A stretch of 64,000 nucleotides of DNA from contig JAALGY010000015.1 in NCBI GenBank assembly GCA_032358165.1, positions 1,922,001-1,986,000 on the forward strand, given 5' to 3'. Shown here one piece after another: positions 11,480 through 22,621 of this stretch. Position 1 is the first letter of the stretch. Every line of letters starts with the position of its first letter. The notes under the pieces are model-generated. The model was given only the letters and a program-made list of their open reading frames with translations, was not told the origin of the DNA and made no database searches. The translations under genes and the position numbers were made by a program. Source of the stretch: Diplosphaera chodatii (Eukaryota; Chlorophyta; Trebouxiophyceae; Prasiolales; Stichococcaceae).

Positions 11480-13477
11480 TCATGATGCTGCCGCCACAAT
11501 GGCCCGCTTTGCCTCATCAAAGGCTGACACCGCTGCACCCAGCTGCAACCGCTCTGAGGTGCCGAATGCTAGGTTGTACTCTATCGATGCTAAGCGGTCC
11601 ACTAAATCTACACGTGCCATCGGTGGCATGCTGAGCCTGAATGCCCATCTGCATGACAGCATTATGCAGATCCTTCAGCATACTGCCAAATTGGTTGCAA
11701 CCGTCCGCTGTGCGACAGGACGTCACATGTTAGTCTGGCGTGCAGGGAGTGATGAAAGCGCACGTGTGAAGCTGCTGAACGATGTCGACTAAAGCAAGGC
11801 CCTTGGTGATCGACATGTCGCTGACCTCTGCACAAACAAGTGACGGACTAAAGCTGATGGCCTGCTGTATCGCATGCAGCTGGTGGTCTTGCTGCAACAG
11901 AAGGTATCGATCAGCAGCATTGCAAGACCAAATCGGTGATAAACCACATGAGCAGGGAGAGCTCAGGGACGCACTCTCGAAGGCGTCTGCAAACCTCTCG
12001 TTGAGCAGCCAGTGGGCGACCTGCTCGATGTCCTTCGGCAGGGGGTTGCCAGTGCACTGGTAGACTGCATCCTCGGTGATCTCATCTGCCGACATGGATG
12101 TTGCCTGCGCAGCACCAAGCACCGCACGTAACAGTTGCACTCAGCTAGGGCACACAAGCACGCTGAGCTAACCCGCCGAAGTTCGCGATTGTCGTTTGTG
12201 CAGTCTGCCAAGCAGTCATGCGTTACCTGGAAGATGTTGAGGGTGCGGCGCATATCGCCATTGCCTAGCGTAATAAGTGCCTGCATGCCTGCCTCCCCTA
12301 GCTGCAGCCTGCAAAGCAGAGGCACACTGCCATATCATATTCACACACCCCAAGTCAAGGAGTGGCGCACAGAAAGGTGGCGCATGCTGACATACTGACC
12401 CTGCATGGCAGATCCTCGAGGAATCATAACAGATTGGGTAGGATCCACTCTGCACATCTGGCTGCGCACCCTTCGCACTCGGCGACGTGCTGAAGGCGCT
12501 CTCGCACATGCGCCTCGGGGAGCGGCGGGAAGCGAAAGCGTGTGCATCTGGACTGCAGCGCTGGGATGATCTTGCTGACGTAATTGCAGATCAGGCAGAA
12601 GCGCGTGCTGCGCGTGTACTTCTCGATGACTGCACGTCAGCATGCCAACATGCTTGTGTCTCAGACTGCTCCATGCCGGTGGCCATTGAAGCATGCAGAT
12701 CCTGCATATATCCCATGGCAACCCAGGCCAAGCAACATGTCGTCCACCTCGCCGAAGGGCAAATTGCGCGTCCTTGGTCATCGCATCGCACTCGTCCAAG
12801 ATGACGAGCTTGAATTGTGTTCTGCACGCGCAGGAGGAAACCAACATTACACCTTGGCTGACGACTGCCATGATGGTTGTGCTGCGTTGCTTCTCACGTT
12901 GATCGTCGGACTACATTCGGTGCACGGGCAGCAGATGCTGTTGTACCCGAACAGGGTACGCGAGCTGGCAAAGTCCTGCACTTGCTGCCGCACGACGCCA
13001 ATGCCACGGTCGTCTGACGCGTTCAGCTCCAGCACCATGCTCTGGAAGGATGCGCCGTAGATCTGGCGCGCCACTGCCAGAATGGTGGACGTTTTCCCGG
13101 TGCCCGGCGGCCCGTAGAACAACAGGTGTGGCAGCTTGTTCTCCCCCACCAGCCGCTTGACTGGAGGTTAGCACACAGCAGGGTCAGCAGTGGACTGCGT
13201 CAGGATTGGCGTGCATGTACATGCCTGCATTTCACGTAAAACCTCCGACTGTCTGACGTGCATGACCGAGAGTCGGCAGCCAGTGGAAGCATGCTGACAA
13301 GTGTGCGCACATTCCAGTGGCGAGACCCTCACTTGTGTCAATGATGTCTTTGTGCGCCGCAACATCATCGAGGGTCTTTGGCCTGTATTTCTCCACCCAC
13401 GGCTGGGAATCCAGGGCGCCCAGCGGGCCCCGGCCGGGTGCCGACGCTGCGGTGCCACCCGCAGATGGCACCGCCAT
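11480..13477 (-). CDS. RFC5: Replication factor C small subunit (RFC5 / yeast Rfc3 type)
   Basis: Subunit of the clamp loader that places PCNA on primer-template junctions. The start [15 protein letters not shown] at 13477 leads into [20 protein letters not shown] (RFC box II). An intron splits DT/IKRLV, followed by [14 protein letters not shown] (Walker A), [12 protein letters not shown], then [13 protein letters not shown] (Walker B/DExx) and QFALRR. Sensor-1 and arginine-finger sequences follow near 12480-12620, then [16 protein letters not shown] (sensor 2, domain III). The C-terminus carries [23 protein letters not shown], which is the conserved end of the RFC5/Arabidopsis RFC3 subfamily and separates it from RFC2 and RFC4. 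About eight exons; the length is normal for the family (about 350 residues). Confidence 0.92.
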
Positions 13478-13938
13478 GGCGCCTGCGTCTTACCTCAGGC
13501 CGGCGGATGAATTAGCAGCCGCGTCAAGCACTTGGAATGCTTTTCAAGCTACTGCAGTGACGCAAGCTGCTGCGCAAGTTGATGAGGTTCAAACCAAGCA
13601 CATCAGATGATGTCAAGATGATCCAGACACTCAAAGCTTGGTGCGACCGCGATCGTGAGAGCCCTCGTGGTGTGTACGCGTCTAGCGTGTGTAGCAAGCA
13701 GAAGTAACAGCAAGTGATCTGCATGGTATACACCAGACCACAAGCCCCACATTGGCACGGCTGCCCTGTAGAGGTGAACATGAAAAACCTAGTGCGTCTA
13801 CACAGCTCCGTCTGACTACACTGCACAAAAGTCCATTGGCAGCAGTGGAGTTTAGAGTACTTCATCGGCTGTTTTCATGCTATCAAGTCACTTCGTAACT
13901 CTTCCGATGCGCCACATGGCGTCAAATTTCGAGGGGCG
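13478..13938. other. Gap between MLH3 3' end and RFC5 5' end
   Basis: Both neighbours are on the minus strand, so this 461-base stretch should contain the RFC5 promoter and the MLH3 3' UTR. No coding signal is seen. Confidence 0.45.
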
Positions 13939-16900
13939 TCATGGCAGCGCTGAGGACCTCAGCGCCTCAAACCTCCCCATGTCTAGCAAGGGAGCCAGTG
14001 TGGGCCGCCCGTGCGCGCAGGTGTCAAAGCGCCGCGTCCGCCGCAGCTTGCTGATCAGCGCCGAGCTCTGCTCACTGCTCAGCTCGTCTCCAAACATGAT
14101 GGCGGAGCGGCACGCCTTGGAGGCCAGCAGCGTCGGCAGCCGCGGCGGTTGCTTCGCAGTGCCTGCTGTTGCCTCCAGCTCGTGCAGATACATCTGAGGT
14201 CAAACCATGCACGATCATGTAAGTAACCCGTGCTCGATATGAGATGTGAAGCAAGTGAAAAGGCGCGGCTTTTGCAGCAGACCCTCACCAACAGGTCTGT
14301 GGCTGTCAGCACGGCACCCTCGATCGCAGGCGCCCGCACAAGCCGCAGCCCATTGGTGCCTTCTTCCAGGTGCCAGCCCCAGCTGCATGACAGCCAATGA
14401 CAACTCGGTGAGCAGAAGACCTGCCAGACTACTATGACACAGAGTCCTCAGCACAGCCTGAAACAATCATCAGGGCCTGTGGGCAGAGCAGCGTTTCTGG
14501 TGCACACCTGGCAACATCTGCCGCAAAATGCTGCAGCAACTTGGCCTCGCGGGGCGAACTCGCAAAACGGTGAGGCGGTGACAATGCGACTGTGGGAACG
14601 TTGGCAGGCCCACCATCAGCGCGCAGCAGCGCATCCTGCGATCACACAAGGCTTGCTCTCATTCCCACCCATTTCAACCAATGTGTATGCATGTCTGCAC
14701 CTGCAGAAAGCCAGAGAGACTGCCAAAGCATAGTCACAGTGTCACAACGTGCCTGCAGCTGCTCCAGACGCACACGCTCATCTGCAGCATGTGGGTCCAT
14801 TGCTGCCAGTACACCCGGCGAGCCCAGCATCAGCATCACGAACTTGCGCTCCACCTGCGATCTGAAGGCCTGCTGTGAGTGCTCTCACGCACACTCAACC
14901 TTTTCTTGGTAGCGATCTTGAGCCGCAGCCAGCAGCTCTGCCCACCCTGGACGACAAATGCGTTTATACTTGCCTGGCCGATCACGTGGGCGTGTTCCAG
15001 GTCCTCACGAGTAATGCCCTTGGGCACGACCCTGCTGTCTCGCTGTGCCATGCTGGCAACGCTCGGGATCGGCGGCGCAGCTGGCGGCAGCAGCGCGGGG
15101 TTGTCCCACGCTGCCACCATCTCGCTCAGCGGCTGGCGGCCGGATGCTGCCGCGCTGCCGGCGTGTGCGCCTGGTGCTGCGTCTGCGGCCTTGCTGGCAC
15201 CCTGCTCCTCGCCCAGGTGCCGCTGCTGCGCCGGCTGACTTGGCGGCTGCGCCCAGTCCAGCGGGGCAGATGCGGAGGTGCGGCGCCGCCTGACGCTTGT
15301 GACAGCTGCGCGCCGAGCCGCCCCAATGCCTGCACCCTGCCCGGGATCTTGTTTGGTGATGTGGCTGGCTTGGGCTGGGTCGGGGGCCTGCTGCCGCTGG
15401 TCATTGTGCTGCGGACCTATCTCCACCAATGGCATCCGCTGTGGCTGCGGCACTGCTAAGCCGGCAGGCATGCCATGTCTGCCTGTTCCTTTCGGAGGCA
15501 GCCGCAGCTGTGCAACATCCGGGCTGCGCACATCTGGCCACACTGTGGTGTCCCTGCTGGCCATGCTGATGTTTGGGTTTTTGTGCGCTGCTTTGATGCG
15601 CTTGGCAGGGTGCGGCGGAGCCGATGAGGGACGCTGTAGTGCCAAGCCGTTTGTGGCTTGTTCGCTGTGCTTGCGCTGCATATCTGAGCTATCATGTTGC
15701 TGATGACAGTCAGGCTGCGGACTGCTGCAGGGCGGCCTGAGCTGCAGCTGCTGACCTGGGGCGCCTCGGTCCCCATGGTGCGGGGTCCAGCCGCTTGTGG
15801 GCTGCCATGGCAGTGTGTGCATCGACTGTTGCACCATGTCGTTGCATGGCCGCAGCCCAGGTGCCGCAGCATTATCGTCAGTGCTTAGTGCTGCACGTGC
15901 TGTGGCTGCAGCGACTGAGGCATGAGCGGCCAGAGGCAAACTGCTTCTGGTTCCATCTTCCGACCAAGGCTGCGTTGGCGGCACCGTTCCAGCCACAGCA
16001 GCAGCACTGCGAGTGTCTGAAACCAGGCGGGCATGGCTGAGGCTGCGGGTCCCACCGTCAGAGCGCTGTGCCTGCGGCCACAATGCTGCTGCACCTGTGT
16101 GCAAGGGAGCTCTCGCTACTGCATCAGCGGAAGAGCGCTTGCGGCTGTGTCCGGGGCCTTGAGGCAGCTCCTGGCTGACGCAGGATCTGGTGGGAGCGCT
16201 GTGTCTGCCCGATTGCAACTGAGAAGGCTGTTGATGTGCGGACCGCAGCAGCCGGTCAGGCGCATATGAGCGCCATGCTGCCGTGACAGCTGCAGTGACG
16301 GCACGCTGCACCGCCTGCCAGTCTCCAAAGGTAACCACAGGGCGCCCGTCTTCCCGTGCCACCTGCCATGAGTGACAACAGAGTCACTACAGCTGCTGCT
16401 GAGTTGTAACTCAGGCAACACTCTGCCACCTGCCTGCATGCTTGTGACGCCCACCTCGAAGTCGGCAGGAGGCAGGCGCAGCGACAGTATGAAGGCTGGC
16501 TGCTGATGAAGCGGGACTCTGAGCTTGGTGCGCCGGCTGCTCTGCGGTTGCAGCACCTCTGCCTGCAGAAGGCATCGCCTGGTCAACAAGACGCCGACTA
16601 CTTTCCCAGCAGGGACACCATGAGTGGGCAGCCTGTGAAGACCTCCAGTCTGTTCACTGTCTGTGTCTGGTGGCACCTGTAACCTGACGATCAAGCTGGC
16701 AAGCTGTGGCGAGCTGACAGGATGGCCCGAAAGGTACACCAGCTGCTTGAGCTGCTGGCCAGTCCCTTTCAGGGGCATCCTGGCTGCAGGCACCGATCCA
16801 ACACCTGCCCCGAGTGCAAGTGATGGGGTGGGTGGCGATATGCTCCCAGCAATCGAGATGTCGCCCTCAGCATGCAGCCGCAGGGCGCTCGTTGGGTCCC

Positions 16901-17957
16901 CGAACACCAGTGCAAGTGTGTCAGCAGCTGATCTCCCCTGCAGCAGCAAGTAATGCCTCACGCAGGTGCTCAGCAACGAGCACAGCGGCACACTAGCGTG
17001 CATTGTATGCATCGATGCATCCGGGGTTCAGCAGACTGCTGATGTGTTGGCCTGACTCGCCTGCGGAAGCTGCAGTACGCTGTGACGAGTCTGCTGGTCT
17101 GTGACTGTGATGCCGACATGTGGATGTGCCAGGAATAGCTGCAGCAACTGGTCCTGGAGGGTTTCTGCCTCCAGCCTCAACCTGCGGCGCAGCATCGCAT
17201 GCGTCAGCTGCTGACCACCCTTGGTGTGTGCTGCGTTGACAACACACTCACCAGCAAACTAGGAGCCAGTCCGCCCACCTCTGTAGGTCGAGCGCCTTGC
17301 GCCGCACAGGCTGGCGGGCAAGAAACTCTGAGAAGCGCACTTCCGTGCCTCGAGCGGCGCGCGGCCGCGGCGCCAGGCCCGAGTGCGGCTGTTGGCCACC
17401 ACCCAGCACCTATCGAGTGCATTGTTACACCAGTGATAAGGGATGACCAACCAGCAGAGTTACGCCCCGCAAAGAAGTGGCAGGGCAGACAGCACCTTGC
17501 GGTGCGTCTCAAAGCTGCCGGCAGCCTTGGACACGATCTCCACGTGGGCGACCTCCGCCAGGCTGGCCAGGAAAGCACCTTTGGAGCCGAGCGGGCCGCA
17601 GGTGTGCACCAGCGGCGCCTGGGTGTTGGCAGCTGCGCCCCTGGCGGCGGCAGAGGCAGCACCACGCCCGCTGCGGCTGCCAGCTGACGCCGCTCTGAAG
17701 TGCTGTGAGCTGCAGAAGCGCATGCCCAGCGATGGGAAGCTGGAAGCAGGGATGCCTGCACCGTCGTCTGACACTGTGGCGGTCAGCTGCGATGCATCAA
17801 ACTGCACAGCCATGGTGCGTGCGCCTGCGTCAATGCTGTTGGCGCACAGCTGCTCCACCGCCTGCGCAAAGCTGTGCACGCTGTAGCCCCCCTGCACGCC
17901 AAGTGCGGCAGACTCCGGCAGCTGCCGGATGCTGTCTGCCTGCCGATGCTGCTGCAT
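13939..17957 (-). CDS. MLH3: DNA mismatch-repair protein MLH3 (MutL homologue with endonuclease domain)
   Basis: MLH3 pairs with MLH1 (MutL-gamma) to nick DNA in meiotic crossing-over and mismatch repair. The start at 17957 gives MQQHRQADSIRQLPES. The GHKL ATPase motifs follow: VEQLCANSIDAGA (catalytic Glu and Mg-binding Asn), VSDDGAGIP, and GAFLASLAEVAHVEIVSKA. The transducer domain ends with PAFILSLRLPPADFE and VTFGDWQAVQRAV. A long Pro/Gln/His-rich linker, mostly in one exon covering 14836-16350, separates it from the C-terminal domain. That domain has DPHAADERVRLEQL, ACRSAIMFGDELSSEQ and CAHGRPTLAPLL. These are the metal-binding DQHA(x)2E(x)4E, ACR and C[PA]HGRP motifs of endonuclease-active MutL proteins. 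The Gln of DQHA is Pro here. The stop TGA is at 13939-13941. The linker is long and alga-specific. Confidence 0.9.
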
Positions 17958-18107
17958 TGGGTTTCAAGTTGCGCAGCCTTTGCTGGTCCTATTGCACCTC
18001 ATCAGGCTTCCTCCAGTCTCGGCCCAAGTGCGCCTGCACTTGCGCTGCAGCTGTTCTTCAGTTGCACGCATTTAGCGACAGGGTTGCTGTCCTCCTCGAT
18101 CAGCAAA

Positions 18108-19101
18108 CTATTGTTCGGCTAATTGTCCGTGCATGGTTTGACACAACATCCACGATCTAAGGTCACCTTGGGCAGGCGCTTCGCCTATGTGCAGCTCTGT
18201 AACGTCTACCTGCAATGCAGGCGGCATCAAATCACGACTGCCATCTGCATTTGCAGATCAATGCATCAGCAAGTAGTGCATGCTCCCTGCATGCAATTGG
18301 ACCGGGCATTGCACCTGTTGAGCCGTGCGCAGCTGCTCCTGCAGAGTATGCCTGATGTTGAGGGCTGCATCCCAACTCAGGCCCAACGCAGAGCAGACAC
18401 TGCTGGCATAACCTTCTGGGGTGTTGAGCGGGTCATTGGCATCCCACAGTACCTCGTCGCGGAGCCGTCTCACGCCAATCGGCACATCAACCTGGCCAGC
18501 ACGGTCACAGAGTCAGCATGCATGCAACACAAGCTGCATGTTTCCTTGCGCAGCATCATCATGGTACCCTTGCAATGCGCACCTTCAATCGTACAAGCTT
18601 CTGTTGGTAGCCGCCGTGCGCGAAGCAGCTGTTCAAGTAGGGTTCCGCTGCGTTGCGAGCTTCATGTTCCACTTGCCTGGCATGCATGGCACGGACCATC
18701 AGCAAGAGACAGTTCACTGTAGAGTGCCGTGGCAAAGAGACTTGCCAGATGCTAGACCAGATCAATCGAATGACGCGACAACCACTCACTTCTCCGCTGT
18801 GTGGCTGCTGACGCCAAGCTCGTTGCACACTTTCAGAGCACGTGTGTCGTATCTGGCTGCAGTCCCTGCGCCGCACATGTTGCCAAGGCAGGTCACGGTG
18901 CGTTCCTCACATGTAGTTCTTGAGGCAATAAGGGACAATCAGCAACCTTGTAGCTGACATAGACTCACCGTCGAGTTTCCAAAGCGCCCTCTCGTGGATC
19001 GGTGCGGAACTGTCAGACTGGAGATGCAAGGTAATAGGCACTGCTGGAGTCGGTTTGGCCTGCTCTGAAGGCGCGCCTGCCAGAGCAACCGTGTCTGACA
19101 T
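18108..19101 (-). CDS. SNF5/INI1-type subunit of a SWI/SNF chromatin-remodelling complex
   Basis: Five exons chain in phase. The start is MSDTVALAGAPSEQAKP at 19101. A first SNF5-like repeat follows: VPITLHLQSDSSAPIHERALWKLD, then ARYDTRALKVCNELGVSSHTAEK. A spacer rich in Glu/Ala precedes a second, clearer repeat, VDVPIGVRRLRDEVLWDAN followed by TPEGYASSVCSALGLSWDAA and LQEQL. The end is VDVTELHIGEAPAQGDL and a short tail. The D.(V/F).WD.N.P..TPE.(F/Y)A pattern is the hallmark of SNF5/BSH/INI1 proteins. The total is about 190 residues, shorter than plant BSH (about 240), and repeat 1 is degenerate. Divergently placed 376 bases from YKT6. Confidence 0.7.
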
Positions 19102-19477
19102 GGCAGTACAATGTGAATAACGTCGCAAGTGTGCAGTGCTCTGCCCGTTGGCTCCCGCTATTGTGCAGGATGGCATGGGCATGCCCTGCAGCAAGATTTA
19201 AGGGCTGTCCAAGCTTGTTGTCGTGCATATGGCAAATTGCCTCAGTTGCTTGCTTGCGAACAGTATTGCTGCAGGACGACAGCATCTTGGACAACACAGA
19301 GCGAACCCGCGGCTAGGCTTGTTAGAAGTACGTTGTTGCAGCTGAACCTTGTAATCTTGTGCAGCTGCTCACCAGGCAACACAGTGGGCGAAGCAGGCTG
19401 CCAGCAGTGCCAGAGCTACCCATCGCAACTGAAAGCGTGTAACATCAGAACCAGACAGTGCTGGGTTTCGAGCCGTG
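19102..19477. promoter_or_regulatory. Divergent promoter region between SNF5-like gene and YKT6
   Basis: A 376-base gap between two start codons pointing away from each other. It must hold both 5' UTRs and core promoters. I see no clear TATA box. Confidence 0.4.
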
Positions 19478-20680
19478 ATGGTGAAGTTGACAGGTGCGGC
19501 CTTGCATGCGGCGTAGTGCACATCATAGTCATGAAGCACGATGCTAATGTAATACCCATGCGTACGCAGGTATTGGGATCCTGAAATGGAATGCAGACAA
19601 CGAGGCCACCAGCTTGGGCATGGCGGTGGATGTGTCAAACTATGGGTACTTTCAGCGTGGGCCGGTAAAGGAGATGATGGCATTTGTTGCCCGCACTGTG
19701 GCCAAGCGTACGCACCCAGGCCAGCGGCAAAGCGTGCAGCAGGTACATCGTGGGATACACTCACCCATATGATTTAACGGCAGTCCTCAACTGCAGCCAA
19801 CGGGAACCTGTGCAATGCGTGTATGCAACCTGATGTGCAGAACTGCACCTGCAGGACGACTTCTTCTGCCACTCGCACAACAGAGACGGTCTGGTGGGAG
19901 TGGTGTTCGTGGACAAAGAGTACCCTGTACGGTCGGCCTTCTGTGTTGTCAACAAGGTGCAGCAAAGTTCAGACAACGCGACAGCACCATGCCAGCGTGT
20001 ACAACCCATTGCCCTGCCGCCTCACAGGCACTCGTGCCATCCGTCAGTAGCAGGCGCGCCAAACCCTTGCACGCTGTTGTCCTCAGGTGCTCGATGACTT
20101 CATGGCGATCCACGGCGCCAAATGGCGTGCAGTTACAGCAGACAGCACAGAGGCCACTGCCATGCTGGAGCCAGCGCTGGTCAAGTACCAGGTGAGAGCG
20201 GCTCTGCCGCGTCGCAAATGCAGTCACTATCGTGTGCCATGTCAGTAGCAAACAAAGCAGTGGTGTATCAGTTCACTGGAAGCATGGCATTCAACCGCAT
20301 CATCGACAGCATCTGGGCGGCATTGTGCAGGACCCGCAACAGGCGGACAAGCTGGCCAAGATCCAGTCGGACCTGGATGAGACGAAGGTGGTGCTGCACC
20401 GCACCATCGAGAGCATGCTGGAGCGAGGCGAAAAGCTGGACACCCTCGTCGGCAAGAGCGAGGACCTCAGCATGGCTAGCCAGATGTTCTACAAGCAGGT
20501 GGGCACCTGTTCGAAATGTGCTTGTTGGCATGCAGCGGCATGCTGCAGACTGCGGATGGACACAGGCTGCGAGGCAACTGTCAAAATCCACAATGCATTC
20601 ATCTCTGATGTGCCGTTGCTCACATCGTGACTCGTCATCCGCAGGCGCGGAAAACCAATTCCTGCTGCAAATTGATGTGA
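19478..20680 (+). CDS. YKT6: YKT6 R-SNARE (longin domain, lipidated C-terminus)
   Basis: Membrane-fusion SNARE acting in ER-Golgi, vacuolar and autophagic traffic. Exon 1 is only five codons (MVKLT) and joins in phase to [19 protein letters not shown]. The longin domain continues with [23 protein letters not shown], then [26 protein letters not shown] and [15 protein letters not shown]. The SNARE helix follows: [20 protein letters not shown] and [18 protein letters not shown], with the central Arg of the zero layer in VVLHRT. The last exon encodes [11 protein letters not shown]. The CC pair at the end is the Ykt6 signature, with one Cys in a CaaX box (CKLM) for prenylation and the one before it for a second lipid. 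The length of about 200 residues is normal. A TGTAA motif follows about 110 bases downstream. Confidence 0.95.
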
Positions 20681-21123
20681 TATGGAGAAATTGAGCTAGA
20701 GCCAGTGCTCGACCGCTGTCTGCTGGGGAATGGTCAAGTATGACCTCCCAGGACAAGGCAGCTGGCTTTCGGAGTTGGGTGCCAGTGGTGTAACACATTT
20801 GAGGGAGGAAGTCCTGCTTGGGGTTTGCTGACAAAAGCAAGTATGCACATGTCATGACTTAGGAGGGCTTATGCCACGTTGTTATTTGTACCGTATTGAT
20901 GTGCCCAGCTAGTAGGGCCTCGCAGTCTCTTCGTGCCGTTCCAATCCGTGGGATGGTCCTCAGTAGTCCGTTGAAACGTCCCAACATGCAGCCGAACATG
21001 CAGCCGTTCGAAATCTTTGAAATCCCAACAATGCCAACTACCGTAAGCCTCATCAGCTCAGATGAGCAGCAGCACAAGTGTGGACGTCAGCTTGTGAGGG
21101 CAAGTCTGCGCCAGCAATCCTCC
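20681..21123. other. Convergent 3' region between YKT6 and TPPP genes
   Basis: These 443 bases should contain both 3' UTRs. No coding frame looks real. Confidence 0.45.
20789..20793 (+). terminator. TGTAA polyadenylation-type signal
   Basis: TGTAA located 109 bases after the YKT6 stop, the expected place for a green-algal polyadenylation signal. Confidence 0.45.
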
Positions 21124-22039
21124 TCAGTGCTGCTTCGCAAAGGTGCTGGTTGTGCTGACGCCGCGGTTGTCGGCGGCCGTGCGGTCGCAGAGGCTGCTGA
21201 GGTCCTTGTTGCCATCGACATTGGTTGGCCCGCCACGTGCATACACGCCGGTGTACGTCGACTGATCGTCATGGAACTTGACAAACTCTGCCTGCGTGGC
21301 GTTCGACTGGGGACCCTCGGAGCCCACGATGCCGTGCTTGAGCTCCTCCAGGCTGACGCCCTGCGGATGTGATCGTTGCACATCAGTGAGCTCAACACTT
21401 GTTTGAACCTTGTCAAATAGTTGTCAAACATGACCCTTTTAGTTACGTATGTTGTGAACTATTGTCTTCGACTAGTGGATCTGCTCGCCTTCTTCTCAGC
21501 TACCATTTGCAACGACTCCTCGAACTCTGGGAATGAAATCTTGTTGGCGCCCTTGATCTTGACCTGTGCCATTAGGTCACACGATATCCACGTCTCACAA
21601 TATATGGGTTTGCATAGCATTGATGATGACGGAAGACATACAAAGCCTCACCTTCGCGAAGATGAGGTCCTGCATTGTCAGGTGAGTGGACCAGACGTCA
21701 GGAACCGACTCGTGCATATAAAAGGGATGGCACATCTCTGTTCTAATTTCTTTCTAGGTACAGTCAGCAACACACCAGATCAGTCGTTGTCAGGGGCTTC
21801 TTCAGCAGGCCGGCATCTTTGAACAGCTTCACATAGCTCCGGCCATCAAGCTGCGTCTCGGTCTTCTTGGATCCATAAGCCGCGAATGCCAAGAACTTCT
21901 CCTGGAGATCCTACGCACCAGCGACACTGAGGTGAGCCTCGTCTGACAGCTTGTTCATAACACGTCACAGCAGCTTCATGTTAAGCAAGTGTCATGGAGC
22001 CAGGCAGCACGTAGAATGGTTCACATCTGATGCCGCCAT
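21124..22039 (-). CDS. TPPP / p25-alpha domain protein
   Basis: Tubulin-polymerization-promoting-protein family. An exon near 21790-21912 encodes EKFLAFAAYGSKKTETQLDG and RSYVKLFKDAGLLKKP, the EF-hand-derived TPPP core. The next pieces are DLIFAKV and KIKGANKISFPEFEESLQMVA, matching the family's DIVFSKVK and FxxFxxAL blocks. The last exon (21124-21381) has GVSLEELKHGIVG and then FHDDQSTYTGVYARGGPTNVD, ending in LCDRTAADNRGV, a form of the p25-alpha tail seen in protist members. The start is uncertain. MAASD at 22039 joins in phase to EKFLAF, but its donor is weak and MNKLSDEA nearer the core meets an in-frame stop. TPPP proteins bind microtubules and are usual in flagellated lineages. Divergent from RPL8. 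Confidence 0.75.
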
Positions 22040-22621
22040 CGCGCGACCTGGCAGCGGCAAATGTATGATTCCCTGAATCAGACTGACTAAATGACACTGA
22101 CCGACCCTGAGCGATCCACACGGTGCACACAGAACACGGGCGCGACATGCCACTCGGCGATTCCGAGATCCAGAGGACAGAGGGCAGGACGCAGCAGGGT
22201 ACTTCCATGCTGGGGCCACTAAACCCTGGAGCTGCGGCGCCGAGTCGCTGCCCGAGCCTTGGCTCCACCTTTTACGGCGTGGTGCTGCGGGGCCCTAGCG
22301 GAGGAGCAGGGCCACAAGGTGAGCGTGTGCGTGCATCATGCGTGCTTCTGTTAAGGTTCCGCCTGCTTCTTCACACCCGCATCATCGGGCAACCAAGGTC
22401 CCTGGTGCAGCATCATCAAACGCTGCCGTGTGGCAGTGGCGCCTGCACTGAGGAGTGTCAGGTCATCTGAGCAGCAAACCTGGTTTGTTGGCCAGCAGCA
22501 TCACAAAGACATGTGTGTGCAGTGATGCTGTGCTGACCCCCTGCCTGCTGGGTGATGTCAGGAAGTATGCCACCGTTGACGCGACAGTTGCAGAGGTGGT
22601 GGGACGCTGCTTGTGGTGCAG
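22040..22621. promoter_or_regulatory. Divergent upstream region of TPPP and RPL8
   Basis: This 582-base stretch lies between the start codons of the TPPP gene (-) and RPL8 (+). The base just before the RPL8 ATG looks like a splice acceptor (GTGCAG/ATG), so a non-coding 5' exon and intron for RPL8 are likely inside it. Confidence 0.4.
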
